Part shown: positions 8,218-17,216 of the stretch, in pieces | How positions within the stretch are numbered: position 1 is the stretch's first letter | Layout: each line of letters starts with the position of its first letter | Assembly: GCF_001905005.1 (NCBI RefSeq) | Contig: NZ_LWKZ01000024.1 | Coordinates: 961,299 to 1,025,298 of the forward strand | DNA length: 64,000 nt | Source of the DNA: Streptomyces sp. CB02923 | GTDB lineage: Bacteria > Actinomycetota > Actinomycetes > Streptomycetales > Streptomycetaceae | Direction: 5' to 3' | Translations under genes and position numbers: made by a program | The notes under the pieces: model-generated | Databases searched by the model: none | Told to the model about the DNA's origin: nothing | Seen by the model: the letters and a program-made list of their open reading frames with translations, nothing else

Positions 8218-10524
8218 ATGACCACCGCATCCAGCACCGGAACCGGTCCGCAGCCCGCGGGCCTGCTCGACGGCTCGATAGCCACCGTCGCTGGCAACGG
8301 CGTGGCCGGATTCATCTCCGACGGGGGGCACGGCGCGCTGACCCGGGTCCACTACCCCCAAGGGGTGACCGTCGACAGGAACGGCAACCTGTTCATCGCC
8401 GACCGGTACAACCACCGTATCCGCAAGGTCACCCCGAACGGCATCATCACCACCGTCGCCGGCGACGGCACCGCCGGATACATCTCCGACGGCGGCCCCG
8501 CGCTCGCCACCCGGCTGCACTACCCCGCGGACGTGGCCGTGGACGACGCGGGCAACCTCTACATCGCGGACACCAACAACCACCGGGTCCGCAAGGTCAC
8601 CCCGAACGGCATCATCACCACCGTCGCGGGCAACGGCGAGGCCGGGTACATCTCCGACGGCGGTCCGGCCATCGCCACCCGGCTCCACTACCCGCACGCC
8701 CTGACCGTCGACCGCTCGGGCAACCTCTTCATCTCGGACCACCACAACCACCGTGTGCGCAAGGTGACCCCCAACGGCATCATCACCACCGTCGCGGGCA
8801 ATGGCACCGCCGGATACATCTCCGACGGCGGCCCCGCGATCTCGACCCGGCTCTACCACCCCATGGGGCTGGTGGTGGGCGCCGAGGGCAGCCTGTACAT
8901 CGCCGACCGCTACAACCACCGCGTGCGCAAGGTGACGTCCAACGGCATCATCACCACCGTCGCGGGCAACGGCACCGCCGGATACATCTCCGACGGCGGA
9001 CCCGCCCTCGGCACCCGGCTCCACTACCCGTGGGGCCTGGCGCTGGACGAGGCCGGGAGCCTGTATATCGGCGACGGTCACAACCACCGCATCCGCAAGG
9101 TCACATCGGACGGCATCATCACCACCGCCGCGGGCAACGGAACCGCCGGGTACGTGGACGACGGCGGACCTGCCGCCGGCACCCGGCTGTTCTACCCCTA
9201 CAGCGTGGCCCTGGACCGGGGCGGCAATCTGTACATCGCGGACTGCAACAACCACCGCGTGCGCGGAGTGACGGCCGTGGCGCAGATGACGCCGCCGCCC
9301 CCGCCGGCCGCCGACCTGTACGGCGAGGTCGTCAGCCCCTACCGCGTGCAGCGGGACCAGGAATTCGACCTCGGCGCGCGGATCCGCAACCGCGGCCCCA
9401 ACCCGGCGGACGGGCAGTACGTGACCGTGGTGCTGAATCTGGCCGACGGCCTCGTCGGCGGCCCCGGCAGCAGCGGCCGACGGCTCACCCGCACCTTCTC
9501 CGGACAACAGCTGCTGCCCCAACAGGGCACGCTGGACGGCGTGTTCCGGGTCAGCGCGCCGGCCAACACCCCGCCCGGCACGTACCTCTCCACGCTGGAG
9601 ATCCAGTACGGCGGCGACCTCAATCTCAAGGACAACGCGTACACCCTGCCCGTCACGATCGTGGTGCCCGACCCCGTGGCGGACGAGACAGCACTGACGA
9701 TCTTCCAGGACACCGTCCCGCAGGTCGCGCCGGGCCAGCGCACCGACTTCAACCTGCGGTACACCTCGCCCGCCGGACAGCCGGTCAACCCCGGAACGAT
9801 CGTCCAGCGCTTCACCGCACCGACCGGGTTCGTCTTCACCGGCCAGCCCACCTACGCGTACTACGAGACCATCCACGGCGTCATCTCGGGGAACCTGAGC
9901 CACCGCATCCTGGACGAGGGGCGCACGCTACTCATCACCGCCAACCCACACGTCAACACCACCACCAGTGACACCGGTTCGGTGGTCTACACCATCCCGG
10001 TGCAGGCCCGCACCGATGCCCTGCCCGGACGGTACGACAACGGCTCGGCGAGCATCGGCCGGCACACCCCGGTCCAGCTCTCCGGCACCATCTCGGGGAC
10101 CGCACAGGACGAGACGGCGCTGCGGGCGGTGCAGGAGTCGGTGCCCGCGGCCGCGCCGGGCCGGCACACCACGTTCAACCTGGAGCTGCGGTCGCTGGGC
10201 AACCAGCCGGTCAACCCCGGCACCGTCGAGCAGCGCTTCACCGCCCCCACCGGTTTCGCGTTCACCGGCAGTGCCTCCTACGGCTACTACTTCGTGACGC
10301 CGTACGTGACCGGAAACCTCGACGGCCGGCTGGAGGACGGCGGCAAGACCCTCGTCATCAGCTCCAACCCGCACCTGAACACCGGGACCACGGACAAGAC
10401 GGCGCTGATCTACACCCTCGGCATCCGGGCACTGGCCGACGCCCAGCCGGGCACCCGGTCGGACGACGGCTCGGCCGCCATCGGCCGCCTGACGCCCGTG
10501 CCACTGAGCGCCCGCGTCACCTGA
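8218..10524 (+). CDS. NHL-repeat beta-propeller protein, copy 2
   Basis: A 768-residue paralogue of the preceding gene with the same architecture: six NHL blades (residues about 18-350), a CARDB/DUF11-like domain, and two copies of the PVNPG/APTGF.FTG/SYGYY domain. The blades are much more uniform than in copy 1; the phrase VTPNGIITTVAGNGTAGYIS recurs almost unchanged in several blades and is also near-identical at DNA level, suggesting recent internal duplication or gene conversion. ATG at 8218 has AGGAG upstream, 21 bases after copy 1. No signal peptide is visible. Tandem gene duplication is evident; function is unknown. Confidence 0.85.
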   Translation: MTTASSTGTGPQPAGLLDGSIATVAGNGVAGFISDGGHGALTRVHYPQGVTVDRNGNLFIADRYNHRIRKVTPNGIITTVAGDGTAGYISDGGPALATRLHYPADVAVDDAGNLYIADTNNHRVRKVTPNGIITTVAGNGEAGYISDGGPAIATRLHYPHALTVDRSGNLFISDHHNHRVRKVTPNGIITTVAGNGTAGYISDGGPAISTRLYHPMGLVVGAEGSLYIADRYNHRVRKVTSNGIITTVAGNGTAGYISDGGPALGTRLHYPWGLALDEAGSLYIGDGHNHRIRKVTSDGIITTAAGNGTAGYVDDGGPAAGTRLFYPYSVALDRGGNLYIADCNNHRVRGVTAVAQMTPPPPPAADLYGEVVSPYRVQRDQEFDLGARIRNRGPNPADGQYVTVVLNLADGLVGGPGSSGRRLTRTFSGQQLLPQQGTLDGVFRVSAPANTPPGTYLSTLEIQYGGDLNLKDNAYTLPVTIVVPDPVADETALTIFQDTVPQVAPGQRTDFNLRYTSPAGQPVNPGTIVQRFTAPTGFVFTGQPTYAYYETIHGVISGNLSHRILDEGRTLLITANPHVNTTTSDTGSVVYTIPVQARTDALPGRYDNGSASIGRHTPVQLSGTISGTAQDETALRAVQESVPAAAPGRHTTFNLELRSLGNQPVNPGTVEQRFTAPTGFAFTGSASYGYYFVTPYVTGNLDGRLEDGGKTLVISSNPHLNTGTTDKTALIYTLGIRALADAQPGTRSDDGSAAIGRLTPVPLSARVT

Positions 10525-10544
10525 CCATCCCCGCACCGCAGACC

Positions 10545-10572
10545 AGGGCCCCGACCGCGCGGTCGGGGCCCT
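10545..10572 (+). terminator. Terminator hairpin of the epimerase-NHL operon
   Basis: GGGCCCCGACCG (10546-10557) pairs perfectly with CGGTCGGGGCCC (10560-10571) over 12 bp, with an A:T pair outside, 20 bases after the stop codon. There is no U-tract, which is common for streptomycete terminators. Confidence 0.8.
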
Positions 10573-10692
10573 TGGGCTGACAGAGCCCGCCGCCAACCAC
10601 CGGAAGACCTCCGGACAGCAGTCGGACGAACAGGACACGACACGCTCCGCCAACCACCGCAGGCACGTCGCCCCGGCAGGCAGGACCGGCTC

Positions 10693-12108
10693 TCAGCTGC
10701 CGCGGCGGACCCGGGCCGCCCTGCGGGCCTCGGCGAGCTTTCGGGCCTCGCCGGCCTTGCGGGACTTGCCGCCGGTGCCGCGGGAGGCGTCCTTGCCGGT
10801 GCCCAGGCCGCGGAAGGGCGCATGGGTGTTCTTGGCCCGGGGTGCGGCGGGCCCACCGTCGAGCGGGGTGCCGGAAGGGGCCTTGGCCCCGGTGATCCGG
10901 CTCAGCTCCGCCTCGCCCGAGCGCACCTTGGTGATCGTCGGCTTGATGCCGGCCTCGGCCAGCAGGCGGCTCATCTCACTGCGCCCGCCCGAAAGGACCA
11001 GGGTGACGACGCGGCCGGACTCGCCGGCCCGCGCGGTGCGGCCCGCGCGGTGCACGTAGTCCTTGGGGTCGGTGGGCGGATCGACGTTGACCACCAGATC
11101 GAGGTCGTCGACGTGCAGGCCACGGGCCGCGACACCGGTCGCCACCAGGACGGTGATCCGGCCGTTCTTGAACTGCGCGAGGGACCGGGTGCGCTGCGGC
11201 TGGGACTTACCGCTGTGCAGGGCCGCGGCAGGCACCCCGCTGCTCCTCAGGTGCCGGGTGAGCTGGTCGACCGCGTGCTTGGTGTCCAGGAACAGCAGTA
11301 CGCGGCCGTCGCGGGCGGCGATCTCCGTGACGACGGCATACCGGTCGGGGCCGTGGACGACCAGCACATGGTGGTCCATGCTCGTGACCGCGCCTGCGGA
11401 CGGGTCGACCGCGTGCTCGACGGGGTCGTGGAGGTAACGCCGGACCAGTTGGCCGACGTCGCGGTCCAGCGTGGCGGAGAACAGCATCCGCTGGCCGTCC
11501 GGGCGCACCTGGTCGAGCACCTCGGTGACTTGCGGCAAGAAGCCCATGTCACACATCTGGTCAGCTTCGTCGAGGACGGTGATCCGTACCCGTCCCGGAC
11601 GGCAGGCCCCGCGCTCGATGAGGTCACGCAGGCGGCCGGGCGTGGCGACGACGACCTCGGCCCCGTCGCGCAGCGCGGCGGCCTGCCGGCCGATCGACAT
11701 GCCGCCGACGACCGCGGCCATCCGCAGCCGGAGCGCGTCGGCATACGGCGCGAGCGCTTCGGTGACCTGTTGGGCCAGCTCCCGGGTAGGCACCAGGATC
11801 AGGGCGAGGGGCTGCTTCGGCTCCGCGCGCCGCCCGGCCGTCCGCACCAGCAGCGGCAGGCCGAAGGCGAGCGTCTTGCCCGATCCGGTGCGCCCGCGCG
11901 CCAGGACGTCGCGTCCCGCGAGGGCGTCGGGCAACGTGGCTGCCTGAATCGGGAAGGGCTCGCGTATGCCGTGCTCGGCGAGCGTTCGCTGCACCTCGAC
12001 CGGCAAGGCCAGGTCGGCGAAGGAGTCGACCGGGGGCGCCGTCGGGGTGGGACTGACCGGCTGGGCGAGGTCGCCGTGCGAGGTGCCGAGGTGGTCCGGG
12101 TGGTTCAT
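10693..12108 (-). CDS. DEAD-box ATP-dependent RNA helicase
   Basis: A 471-residue RNA helicase with the DEAD-box motifs in order: Q motif region FADLALPVEV...PFPIQ, Walker A ARGRTGSGKT, PTRELAQQV, DEAD in VLDEADQMCDMGF, SAT, then ATGVAARGLHVDDLDLVV and HRAGRTARAG. These indicate ATP-driven unwinding of RNA, typical for ribosome assembly or cold adaptation. The C-terminal tail (last 60 residues) is rich in Arg, Lys and Gly, as in RNA-binding tails of this family. The frame is open further upstream, but the ATG at 12108 with GGAAGG seven bases upstream gives the normal N-terminus. Monocistronic. The 130-base leader up to 12240 could be regulatory but I cannot fold a specific element. Confidence 0.93.
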   Translation of the reverse strand: MNHPDHLGTSHGDLAQPVSPTPTAPPVDSFADLALPVEVQRTLAEHGIREPFPIQAATLPDALAGRDVLARGRTGSGKTLAFGLPLLVRTAGRRAEPKQPLALILVPTRELAQQVTEALAPYADALRLRMAAVVGGMSIGRQAAALRDGAEVVVATPGRLRDLIERGACRPGRVRITVLDEADQMCDMGFLPQVTEVLDQVRPDGQRMLFSATLDRDVGQLVRRYLHDPVEHAVDPSAGAVTSMDHHVLVVHGPDRYAVVTEIAARDGRVLLFLDTKHAVDQLTRHLRSSGVPAAALHSGKSQPQRTRSLAQFKNGRITVLVATGVAARGLHVDDLDLVVNVDPPTDPKDYVHRAGRTARAGESGRVVTLVLSGGRSEMSRLLAEAGIKPTITKVRSGEAELSRITGAKAPSGTPLDGGPAAPRAKNTHAPFRGLGTGKDASRGTGGKSRKAGEARKLAEARRAARVRRGS

Positions 12109-12524
12109 GAAGAGCCTTCCGCGTGCGGAACGTACCGAGGGAAGGCCCGGCAGGAAATGAGCAGCCGACGCGCAAGGGAAACCGGGCGGAATCACCGACC
12201 GCCACAGCCCTCTCGTCACAACCGCCTAAAGGTCCAAGGGTAACACAAAGTAACCGTACGGCGCACGTGACGCTGAGCGCTCCGACGGTGCCGGCGGTGC
12301 CGACGGCGGCAACGCCCCTTGAGACTACCGGCTGCGCCAGCAGGCACGACCGGTAACCAACCGAAAGGCCGTCTGCGCAGGTCAGCGCCTCACAGCTATC
12401 CGTCCAGGCAGGTCATGGAGCTATCTGGTCCCCTCCGGAACAGCTGACGGGCGGACTCCGCCGCATCCTTTCCGCCCGGAAGCACAGGAGGAAGATCCTC
12501 GCCATCGGCGGCGCTGTCGGCGGC
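12109..12524. other. Intergenic region, helicase promoter side
   Basis: About 415 bases without a convincing gene. It contains the minus-strand leader of the helicase (12109-12240) and a low-information GC-rich stretch. An AGGAGGA motif at 12486-12492 precedes the small gene that follows but lies 30 bases from its first usable start. Confidence 0.6.
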
Positions 12525-12815
12525 GTGGCTCTGACCGCCGTTGCCGTGATCGCCAGGAACGCCAGCAACGCCAGGAACGCCATGGAACCGAGCGCCGGCG
12601 AGGACACCGAGCATCAGGAGTACTCCTCCGCCACTGAAACCACGGGCGAGCCTCGGCAGTCGCCCACCCCCCACCTGCGGAACCTCGCCGAGGGGCAAAC
12701 CGCCAGCGGGGAAAAGAAGGCGCAGTACAAGGCGGAGACAGGGGCCGACCTCGCACCCGGTACCACCTGGGTCCACCCCTCGGAGGACGAGGACCCCGGC
12801 GAAGCCGCAGCCTGA
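12525..12815 (+). CDS. Small hypothetical protein, possibly membrane-anchored
   Basis: Reads as 96 residues from a GTG. The frame upstream of the GTG is open and would add a basic patch and a longer hydrophobic helix (RKHRRKILAIGGAVGGVALT), which looks like a real N-terminal anchor. However, there is no ATG, GTG or TTG in frame there, although a strong AGGAGGA sits at 12486. Either the start has been lost, or a non-standard start is used. The rest is polar (TETTGEPRQSPTPHLRN, then KKAQYKAETGADLAPGTTWV). Family not recognised. It lies just before the EACC1 gene but the spacing gives no evidence of an operon. Confidence 0.35.
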   Translation: MALTAVAVIARNASNARNAMEPSAGEDTEHQEYSSATETTGEPRQSPTPHLRNLAEGQTASGEKKAQYKAETGADLAPGTTWVHPSEDEDPGEAAA

Positions 12816-12944
12816 GCACCGGAGCCGAGGTGGGTGGCCGGATGCCGCCCCTCCCCTCGCCCCCGGCTGTCACCAGCGAACGTCCTCGTGCCGAAGTCGC
12901 TGAACGGACCGGACAAGCACATGAGCGAACGCGAGGAGCAGTAC

Positions 12945-13361
12945 ATGCGCGACGGGGGACCGCAGTGGACACTCACCGTGCCCACAGGCGGCGACACACT
13001 CCGGCAGGAGCGCCTCACCCGGGATCTGTACGACAGCCTGGAGGGGGCGGACGGTCTCGTCGTCGGCTTTCATGACGCCGAAGGGCCCGCCGAACCGGGC
13101 CGTAAGGGTACGGGCGCGGGCGAGGTGGCTCTTTGGGCCGCTGCCACTGCCGCTGTCGTTCGCCCGGCGTCCCAGGTCCTGATCACCCTGGTCAAGGAGT
13201 GGTGCGCCAAGGAACGGCACCGCAAGGTCGTGGTCACCATCGCGGGCGACTCCGTCGAGATCACCGGGCGCCCTGACGCCGCGCAGGAACGCATGGTCCG
13301 CGAGTTCCAGGACCGGGTTTCCGGCGACGACAGCTCCGGACCGGATGACAGCGCGGCGTGA
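12945..13361 (+). CDS. EACC1-like effector-associated constant component
   Basis: A 138-residue protein resembling the effector-associated constant component (EACC1) encoded next to caspases and other effectors in actinobacterial conflict systems. Visible features are an N-terminal beta region with DLYDSLEGADGLVVGFHD, a central amphipathic/hydrophobic helix (GEVALWAAATAAVVRPASQ), and a terminal strand-turn VVVTIAGDSVEITG followed by a helix. I place the start at the ATG at 12945, which has GAGGAG six bases upstream, although the frame is open from 12834. Its stop overlaps the GTG of the caspase gene by four bases (GTGA), so the two were translated together. EACC1 assignment rests on pattern and neighbour and would need a profile search. 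Confidence 0.65.
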   Translation: MRDGGPQWTLTVPTGGDTLRQERLTRDLYDSLEGADGLVVGFHDAEGPAEPGRKGTGAGEVALWAAATAAVVRPASQVLITLVKEWCAKERHRKVVVTIAGDSVEITGRPDAAQERMVREFQDRVSGDDSSGPDDSAA

Positions 13362-14711
13362 CCCGCCTCCATAAGCGCCGGGCTCTTCTGATCGGCAACG
13401 AGCACTACGACGACGGCCGCTTCTCGCCACTCGCCTCCGTCCGGGCACGGTGTACGCACGGTGCGTGACGGCGGCGAGTTCCACTTCATCGCCAAGGGCA
13501 CCGACTACGACAGAGTGGCCGCGACCGGTGTCAGCGCCGGGTTCCTCAACGATTCACTGGAAGAGTGCGTCGCACCGCAGAAGATCGTGATGATCGACTG
13601 CTGTCGCAGCGGCGGGTTCGCCATGGGTCTGCGTACGTCGGACCGACGGCCTGACAGCTCCGTGGCGAAATCCGGCGAGCAGCCCCCGCTGACCAGCAGG
13701 GGTGTGTACGTGCTGTCGTCCTCGCGGGCCGGGGAGGACTCGTTCGCCGACGCGGGCGACGGCGACGACGTGAAGCCGTCGGCGTTCACCGGTGAGGTCG
13801 TCGAGGCGCTGCGCACGGGGAAGGTCAGCAAGGACGGCGGCAGTGAAGTACAGGTCAGCGACCTGTTCCACTATGTGAACCGGCGTATGCGTGCCCAGGG
13901 CGGTGGCCGTCAGGTGCCGGTGCAATCCACGCTCGGCGTCGACGACCGAATCGTCATCGCGGACAGTCCGTTCGGCCGGGCCCCCATCCTCGATCCCCTG
14001 AGTCCGCGACCCCGCCCCGGCGCCGAAGGGCCGCCACAGCCGCACGCCGCGAAGTCCGCTCATACGCAGCCCGCCTGGGCCGGCTTGCTGGACTACTACC
14101 GCGAGTGCGTTCTGGCCGAAGGCGCCGAGACGCCTCTGATGGAGGCGGGCCACCAGAACACGTCGTACGTATGCCTGGACGGCGCGGAGAGGTTCGTCTC
14201 CGGCGACGTGGACGACGGCGGATGCACCGCGCTCCCCGAAGAAGCGGCCTCGCTGGTGGATTCGGCGGCTGAGGACGACGCGGAGCTCTGGGCGGGTTAC
14301 CCGGCCGTTGTCCTCACCGGGCCACGCTCCGGACGCCCCTGGCGGCACCCGAAGTTCGCGCCGCTTCTGGTACGCCGTGTCGAGATCGTCCAAGGCGAGA
14401 ACGAGGTGAGGCTGAAGCCGTACGGTCCGGTCCTGCCGCATCCTCAGCTGGCTCTCGACTGGCTCGGCGAGGAAGAGGCCACCCAGCTCATCAACACGTT
14501 CCAGCCGTCTTGGCATCGAGGGCAGCACGACCGGATGGCGTTGGAGGTACGCAACCTCCTTACGCAGGAGTTCGAGCTGCCGTGCGTGCAGGAGCTCCGG
14601 CCCGACCAACTCGCCGACCGCATCGACGTCCACACACCCGGCCACGGCGCCCGCAACACCTATCGGGCAGACCGCCCTCGGGGCCCTCGCGCCCGAAGCC
14701 CCGCAGCGTGA
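13358..14711 (+). pseudogene. Caspase-family (C14) peptidase with out-of-frame internal deletion
   Basis: The reading frame from the GTG at 13358 begins like a caspase (KRRALLIGNEHYDDGRFSPL) but hits a stop at about 13469. A second frame takes over near 13440 with SGHGVRTVRDGGEFHFIA, which contains the catalytic His of the GHG motif, and continues through IDCCRSGGF with the catalytic Cys (near 13600). Intact caspases have about 60 residues between these two parts. The sequence therefore shows a deletion of roughly 180-200 bases that joined the halves out of frame. After the caspase domain, about 230 residues of linker run towards a helicase module before a further frame change near 14640-14660. 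The gene as it stands cannot make a working caspase. Confidence 0.8.
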
Positions 14712-15187
14712 CCGGGCCCTCGGCCACACGGAGCCCGAACCGGCGCCCCTCGTGGCGCCACTGCCCTGCAACGAGGCACAGACCGCGGTGCTCCGGTCCG
14801 CGATGACCCGCCGGCTCACGGTGGCCACCGGCCCGCCCGGCACCGGCAAGAGTCAGCTGGTCGCCAATCTCGTCGCCACCGCGATCTCCGCCGGTCAGAC
14901 CGTACTGGTCGCGTCCACCAACAACGAGGCGGTGGACGAGGTCTGGCGCCGCTGCGACACGCTGGTGCCCGGCAGCATCGTACGGACGGGTTCGGCGCGG
15001 AAGAACGCCAAGAGCAACACGGAGCACGAGGCCGCCGCGGGCTGCCTCGCGCTCGCCGGCTTCGCCGCGGCCGAGAGGGAATGGAATGACGGGCGCCAGC
15101 ACGCAGCCTCCGTGGACGACACAGCGCTCGCGCGCACACTGCGCGACGCCGAGAAAAGCGTTCAGGACGCTTCACGCGCTCGGCGAG
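14662..15187 (+). pseudogene. Superfamily 1 (UPF1/DNA2-like) helicase fragment, truncated at IS element
   Basis: In a frame shifted relative to the caspase part there is a helicase N-terminus: PIGQTALGALAPEAPQRD, then NEAQTAVLRSAMTRRLTVAT and the Walker A loop GPPGTGKSQLVANLV, followed by VLVASTNNEAVDEVWRR (motif Ia). The sequence stops resembling a helicase at about 15185, exactly where the IS30-type element begins, and nothing downstream of the element resumes it. Caspase and helicase were probably one polypeptide or an overlapping pair in the intact ancestor. Walker B and all later helicase motifs are missing, so it is non-functional. Confidence 0.75.
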
Positions 15188-16407
15188 CTCAAGCGGGCAG
15201 CGCATCAACGCTGTTCAGGAGGTCAGCGTAGACCTCTGCCGGAGTGCGGTAGCCATGGGTCTTGCGCGGACCATGGTTGAGCTCGTGGGCGATGGTGTCC
15301 AGGTCGGCCTGGCTGAACGTGCGGAGGTCCGCGCCCTTGGGGAGGTACTGCCGAAGCAGCCGGTCGGTCTTCTCGTTGGTGCCTCGCTGCCACGGGCTCC
15401 GCGGCTTGCAGAGGTAGATCGGCATCCTGGTCCCGGCGGTGATGGCCTGGTGCTCGGCGGTCTCCCGGCCGCGGTCCCAGGTGAGCGTCCGCCGCAGGTG
15501 GGGCGGGATGCCGAGGAGGCTCCTGGTGAGGTACGGGGTGACCTGTTCGGCCTTGATGCCGTCCGGCAGCGCGACGATGGTCGTGTAGCGGCTGGTGCGC
15601 TCGACGAGCGTGGCGACCGCCGAGGGCCTGGTGCCCATCACCAGGTCTCCCTCCCCATGACCGGGGGCCTTCCGGTCCTCGACCTCGGCGGGGCGGGCGG
15701 TGATGGACACCATGCCGCGGATGATGCCCCGCCCGGTAGGCCGACGGGCGATCTTCGGGCGGCGCATGGGCCTGGCTGACCGCAGGCGCTGAGTCAGGCT
15801 GCGGTCGATCGCCTGGCGGCGACGAGGGCCGTAGAGCGAGAGGTAGATCGCTTCGTGCGAAATCTGCATGGCGGCGTCGCCGGGGAACTGGCGTCGCAGC
15901 CACCCTGCGATCTGATCGGGAGACCAGCACAGAGCCAGCTTCGCCTCCACCAGAGCGCGCAAAGCTGGTCGTTGGGCGAGCTTGGCCTGCTTGGGCCGGC
16001 CCCGCGCGCGTAGGCGGCCCCATCGGCGAATGCGGCACGATAGCGGTCCCGGCCTCCGATGCGGGCGATCTCGCGGGAGACGGTCGAAGGCGATCTGCCC
16101 AGCCGCCTGGCCGGCTGCCGGCCAGATTCCCCGGCGGCGATGCCGCGGGATGTCTCTTCGCGCTCTCCGCCGCTCAGATGCCGCTCTGCTCGCTGCTGCG
16201 GGGAGAGGCGGACGCCGCCGCTCTGGTGCAGGAATCGACGGGCACTCTGCATCGGTGCCCCGAGCGCCCGCCTGATCAAGCTGAACGACTGCCCGTCGTG
16301 CCGGCGTCTCCAGATCTCATCCTGCTGAGCTGGTGAGAGCCCGTAGTCACGCACCTGTGCCTCCACGATCACATGATCATCCGTGGGTGGTGCGTTGATC
16401 ACTTGAG
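15188..16407 (-). mobile_element. IS30-family insertion sequence
   Basis: About 1.22 kb. Candidate ends are the inverted pair CTCAAG...ATCAACGC at 15188-15211 and GCGTTGAT..CTTGAG at 16392-16407. The spacing between the two short blocks differs (10 versus 2 bases), so the exact ends are uncertain. The interior is almost wholly transposase. It separates the caspase/helicase remnant from a resolvase remnant. I could not recognise a target-site duplication. Confidence 0.7.
15189..16354 (-). pseudogene. IS30-family transposase, frameshifted
   Basis: The N-terminal part reads DYGLSPAQQDEIWRRRHDGQ and REETSRGIAAGESGRQPARR, then LGRSPSTVSREIARIGGRDR, the helix-turn-helix of IS30 transposases. Near 16000-16010, in a CG-rich run, the frame changes. 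The rest is continuous in another frame: RPKQAKLAQRP...CWSPDQIAGWLRRQFP, then GEGDLVMG (first catalytic Asp), LTWDRGRE (second Asp) and NEKTDRLLRQYLPKG (catalytic Glu). The DDE triad is present but split over two frames by a single-base-type shift, so the element is probably inactive unless frameshifting occurs. The start at 16354 (GTG after GGAGG) is a best guess. Confidence 0.85.
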
Positions 16408-16560
16408 GGTGCCAACGAATGACGACAGGCCGCCGACGCGTCCGATGGACCGTGGATTTCCGGGGCTCGGGGCGGCGCCGATCCAATCGGATCCGATGGT
16501 CATCGATGACAGGGTTTAACTACGGGTAGGGTCCGATCCTCCGTCAGGAAGGGGCCCTTC

Positions 16561-16745
16561 GTGGCGAACCTGGTCTACAAGCGGTTCTCGACCGACCAGC
16601 AGTCGACCGCCCGCCAGGACCTCGTCCTCGCCGAGGCCGGGATCGAGGACCCGATCGTCTTCGAGGAAGAGGCCGGCACCTCCAGCCGCCTCCACCCCCT
16701 GGAACGCCCGAAGTTCGGCAAGCTGCTCGACTACGCGCGGCCGGG
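16561..16745 (+). pseudogene. Serine recombinase (resolvase) N-terminal fragment
   Basis: GTG at 16561 follows AGGAAGGGG. About 62 residues match the catalytic N-terminus of Tn3-type resolvases: LVYKRFSTDQQSTARQDLVL with the R-x-S nucleophile, then AGTSSRLHPLERPKFGKLLD. The frame is lost at about 16745 and the rest of the catalytic domain and the DNA-binding domain are missing. The 16410-16560 segment before it may hold an old promoter or res-like site; I see no clean repeats. Confidence 0.75.
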
Positions 16746-17073
16746 ACGCCGGCCGCGCGAAGGCCGACATGCTGGAGGTCCTGGACCAGGAGAAGGGCCT
16801 GGCCCTGGCCGAGACCCTCACCGAGGCCGGTGAACGCATTGCCGCCGGCGAGAAGGTCGGCGGCCCGGCCGCCGACCGCTACGCCGTCTGCCCGCTTCTC
16901 GTCTGGGCCGCCGTGCGCTCACCGGTGTCGTCACCGATCAGCTGCGGCGCGGGCCGGTGCGGGTGTCGGGCCCGCAGATGAAGCGGGCGCTGGAGCGGGC
17001 GGAAGAAATCGCCGCGCTCGGGATGGGCTCCGTGGACGAGTCGGGCCTACCGTGGTCCGTGTGCGGGGCGTAA
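16746..17073 (+). pseudogene. Remnant of unidentified mobile-element gene
   Basis: Two coding-like stretches follow the resolvase fragment. The first is KADMLEVLDQEKGLALAETL to AAGEKVGGPAADRYAV (to about 16890). After a frame change comes LTGVVTDQLRRGPVRVSGPQ, then ERAEEIAALGMGSVDESGLP, ending in a TAA at 17071-17073. Family not recognised; the position suggests cargo of the same decayed mobile element. There is no start codon with a ribosome-binding site. Confidence 0.4.
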
Positions 17074-17216
17074 CCGAAGCGCCCTGTAAAAAGTGATAAA
17101 TCGACCTTGGTCGGGCGGGCAGATCTCATGCAAAGTAACGTAGCGTCCGCGACTAGGCCCTTGGCATGCTGTGCCGCAGGGCCAGGGAACTGGCCTAGCC
17201 AATCCGAGGTGATCTC

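Noticed and set aside
6646..9903. 1085-codon frame antisense to the NHL genes
   Set aside because: Repeats such as ARDGGDDAVGGHLAHTVVV simply mirror the NHL blade DNA repeats on the other strand; no start with ribosome-binding site and no independent domain.
16981..17096. Resolvase res-site or integrase attachment site near the mobile debris
   Set aside because: No tRNA gene or direct repeat pair bounding the region could be identified.
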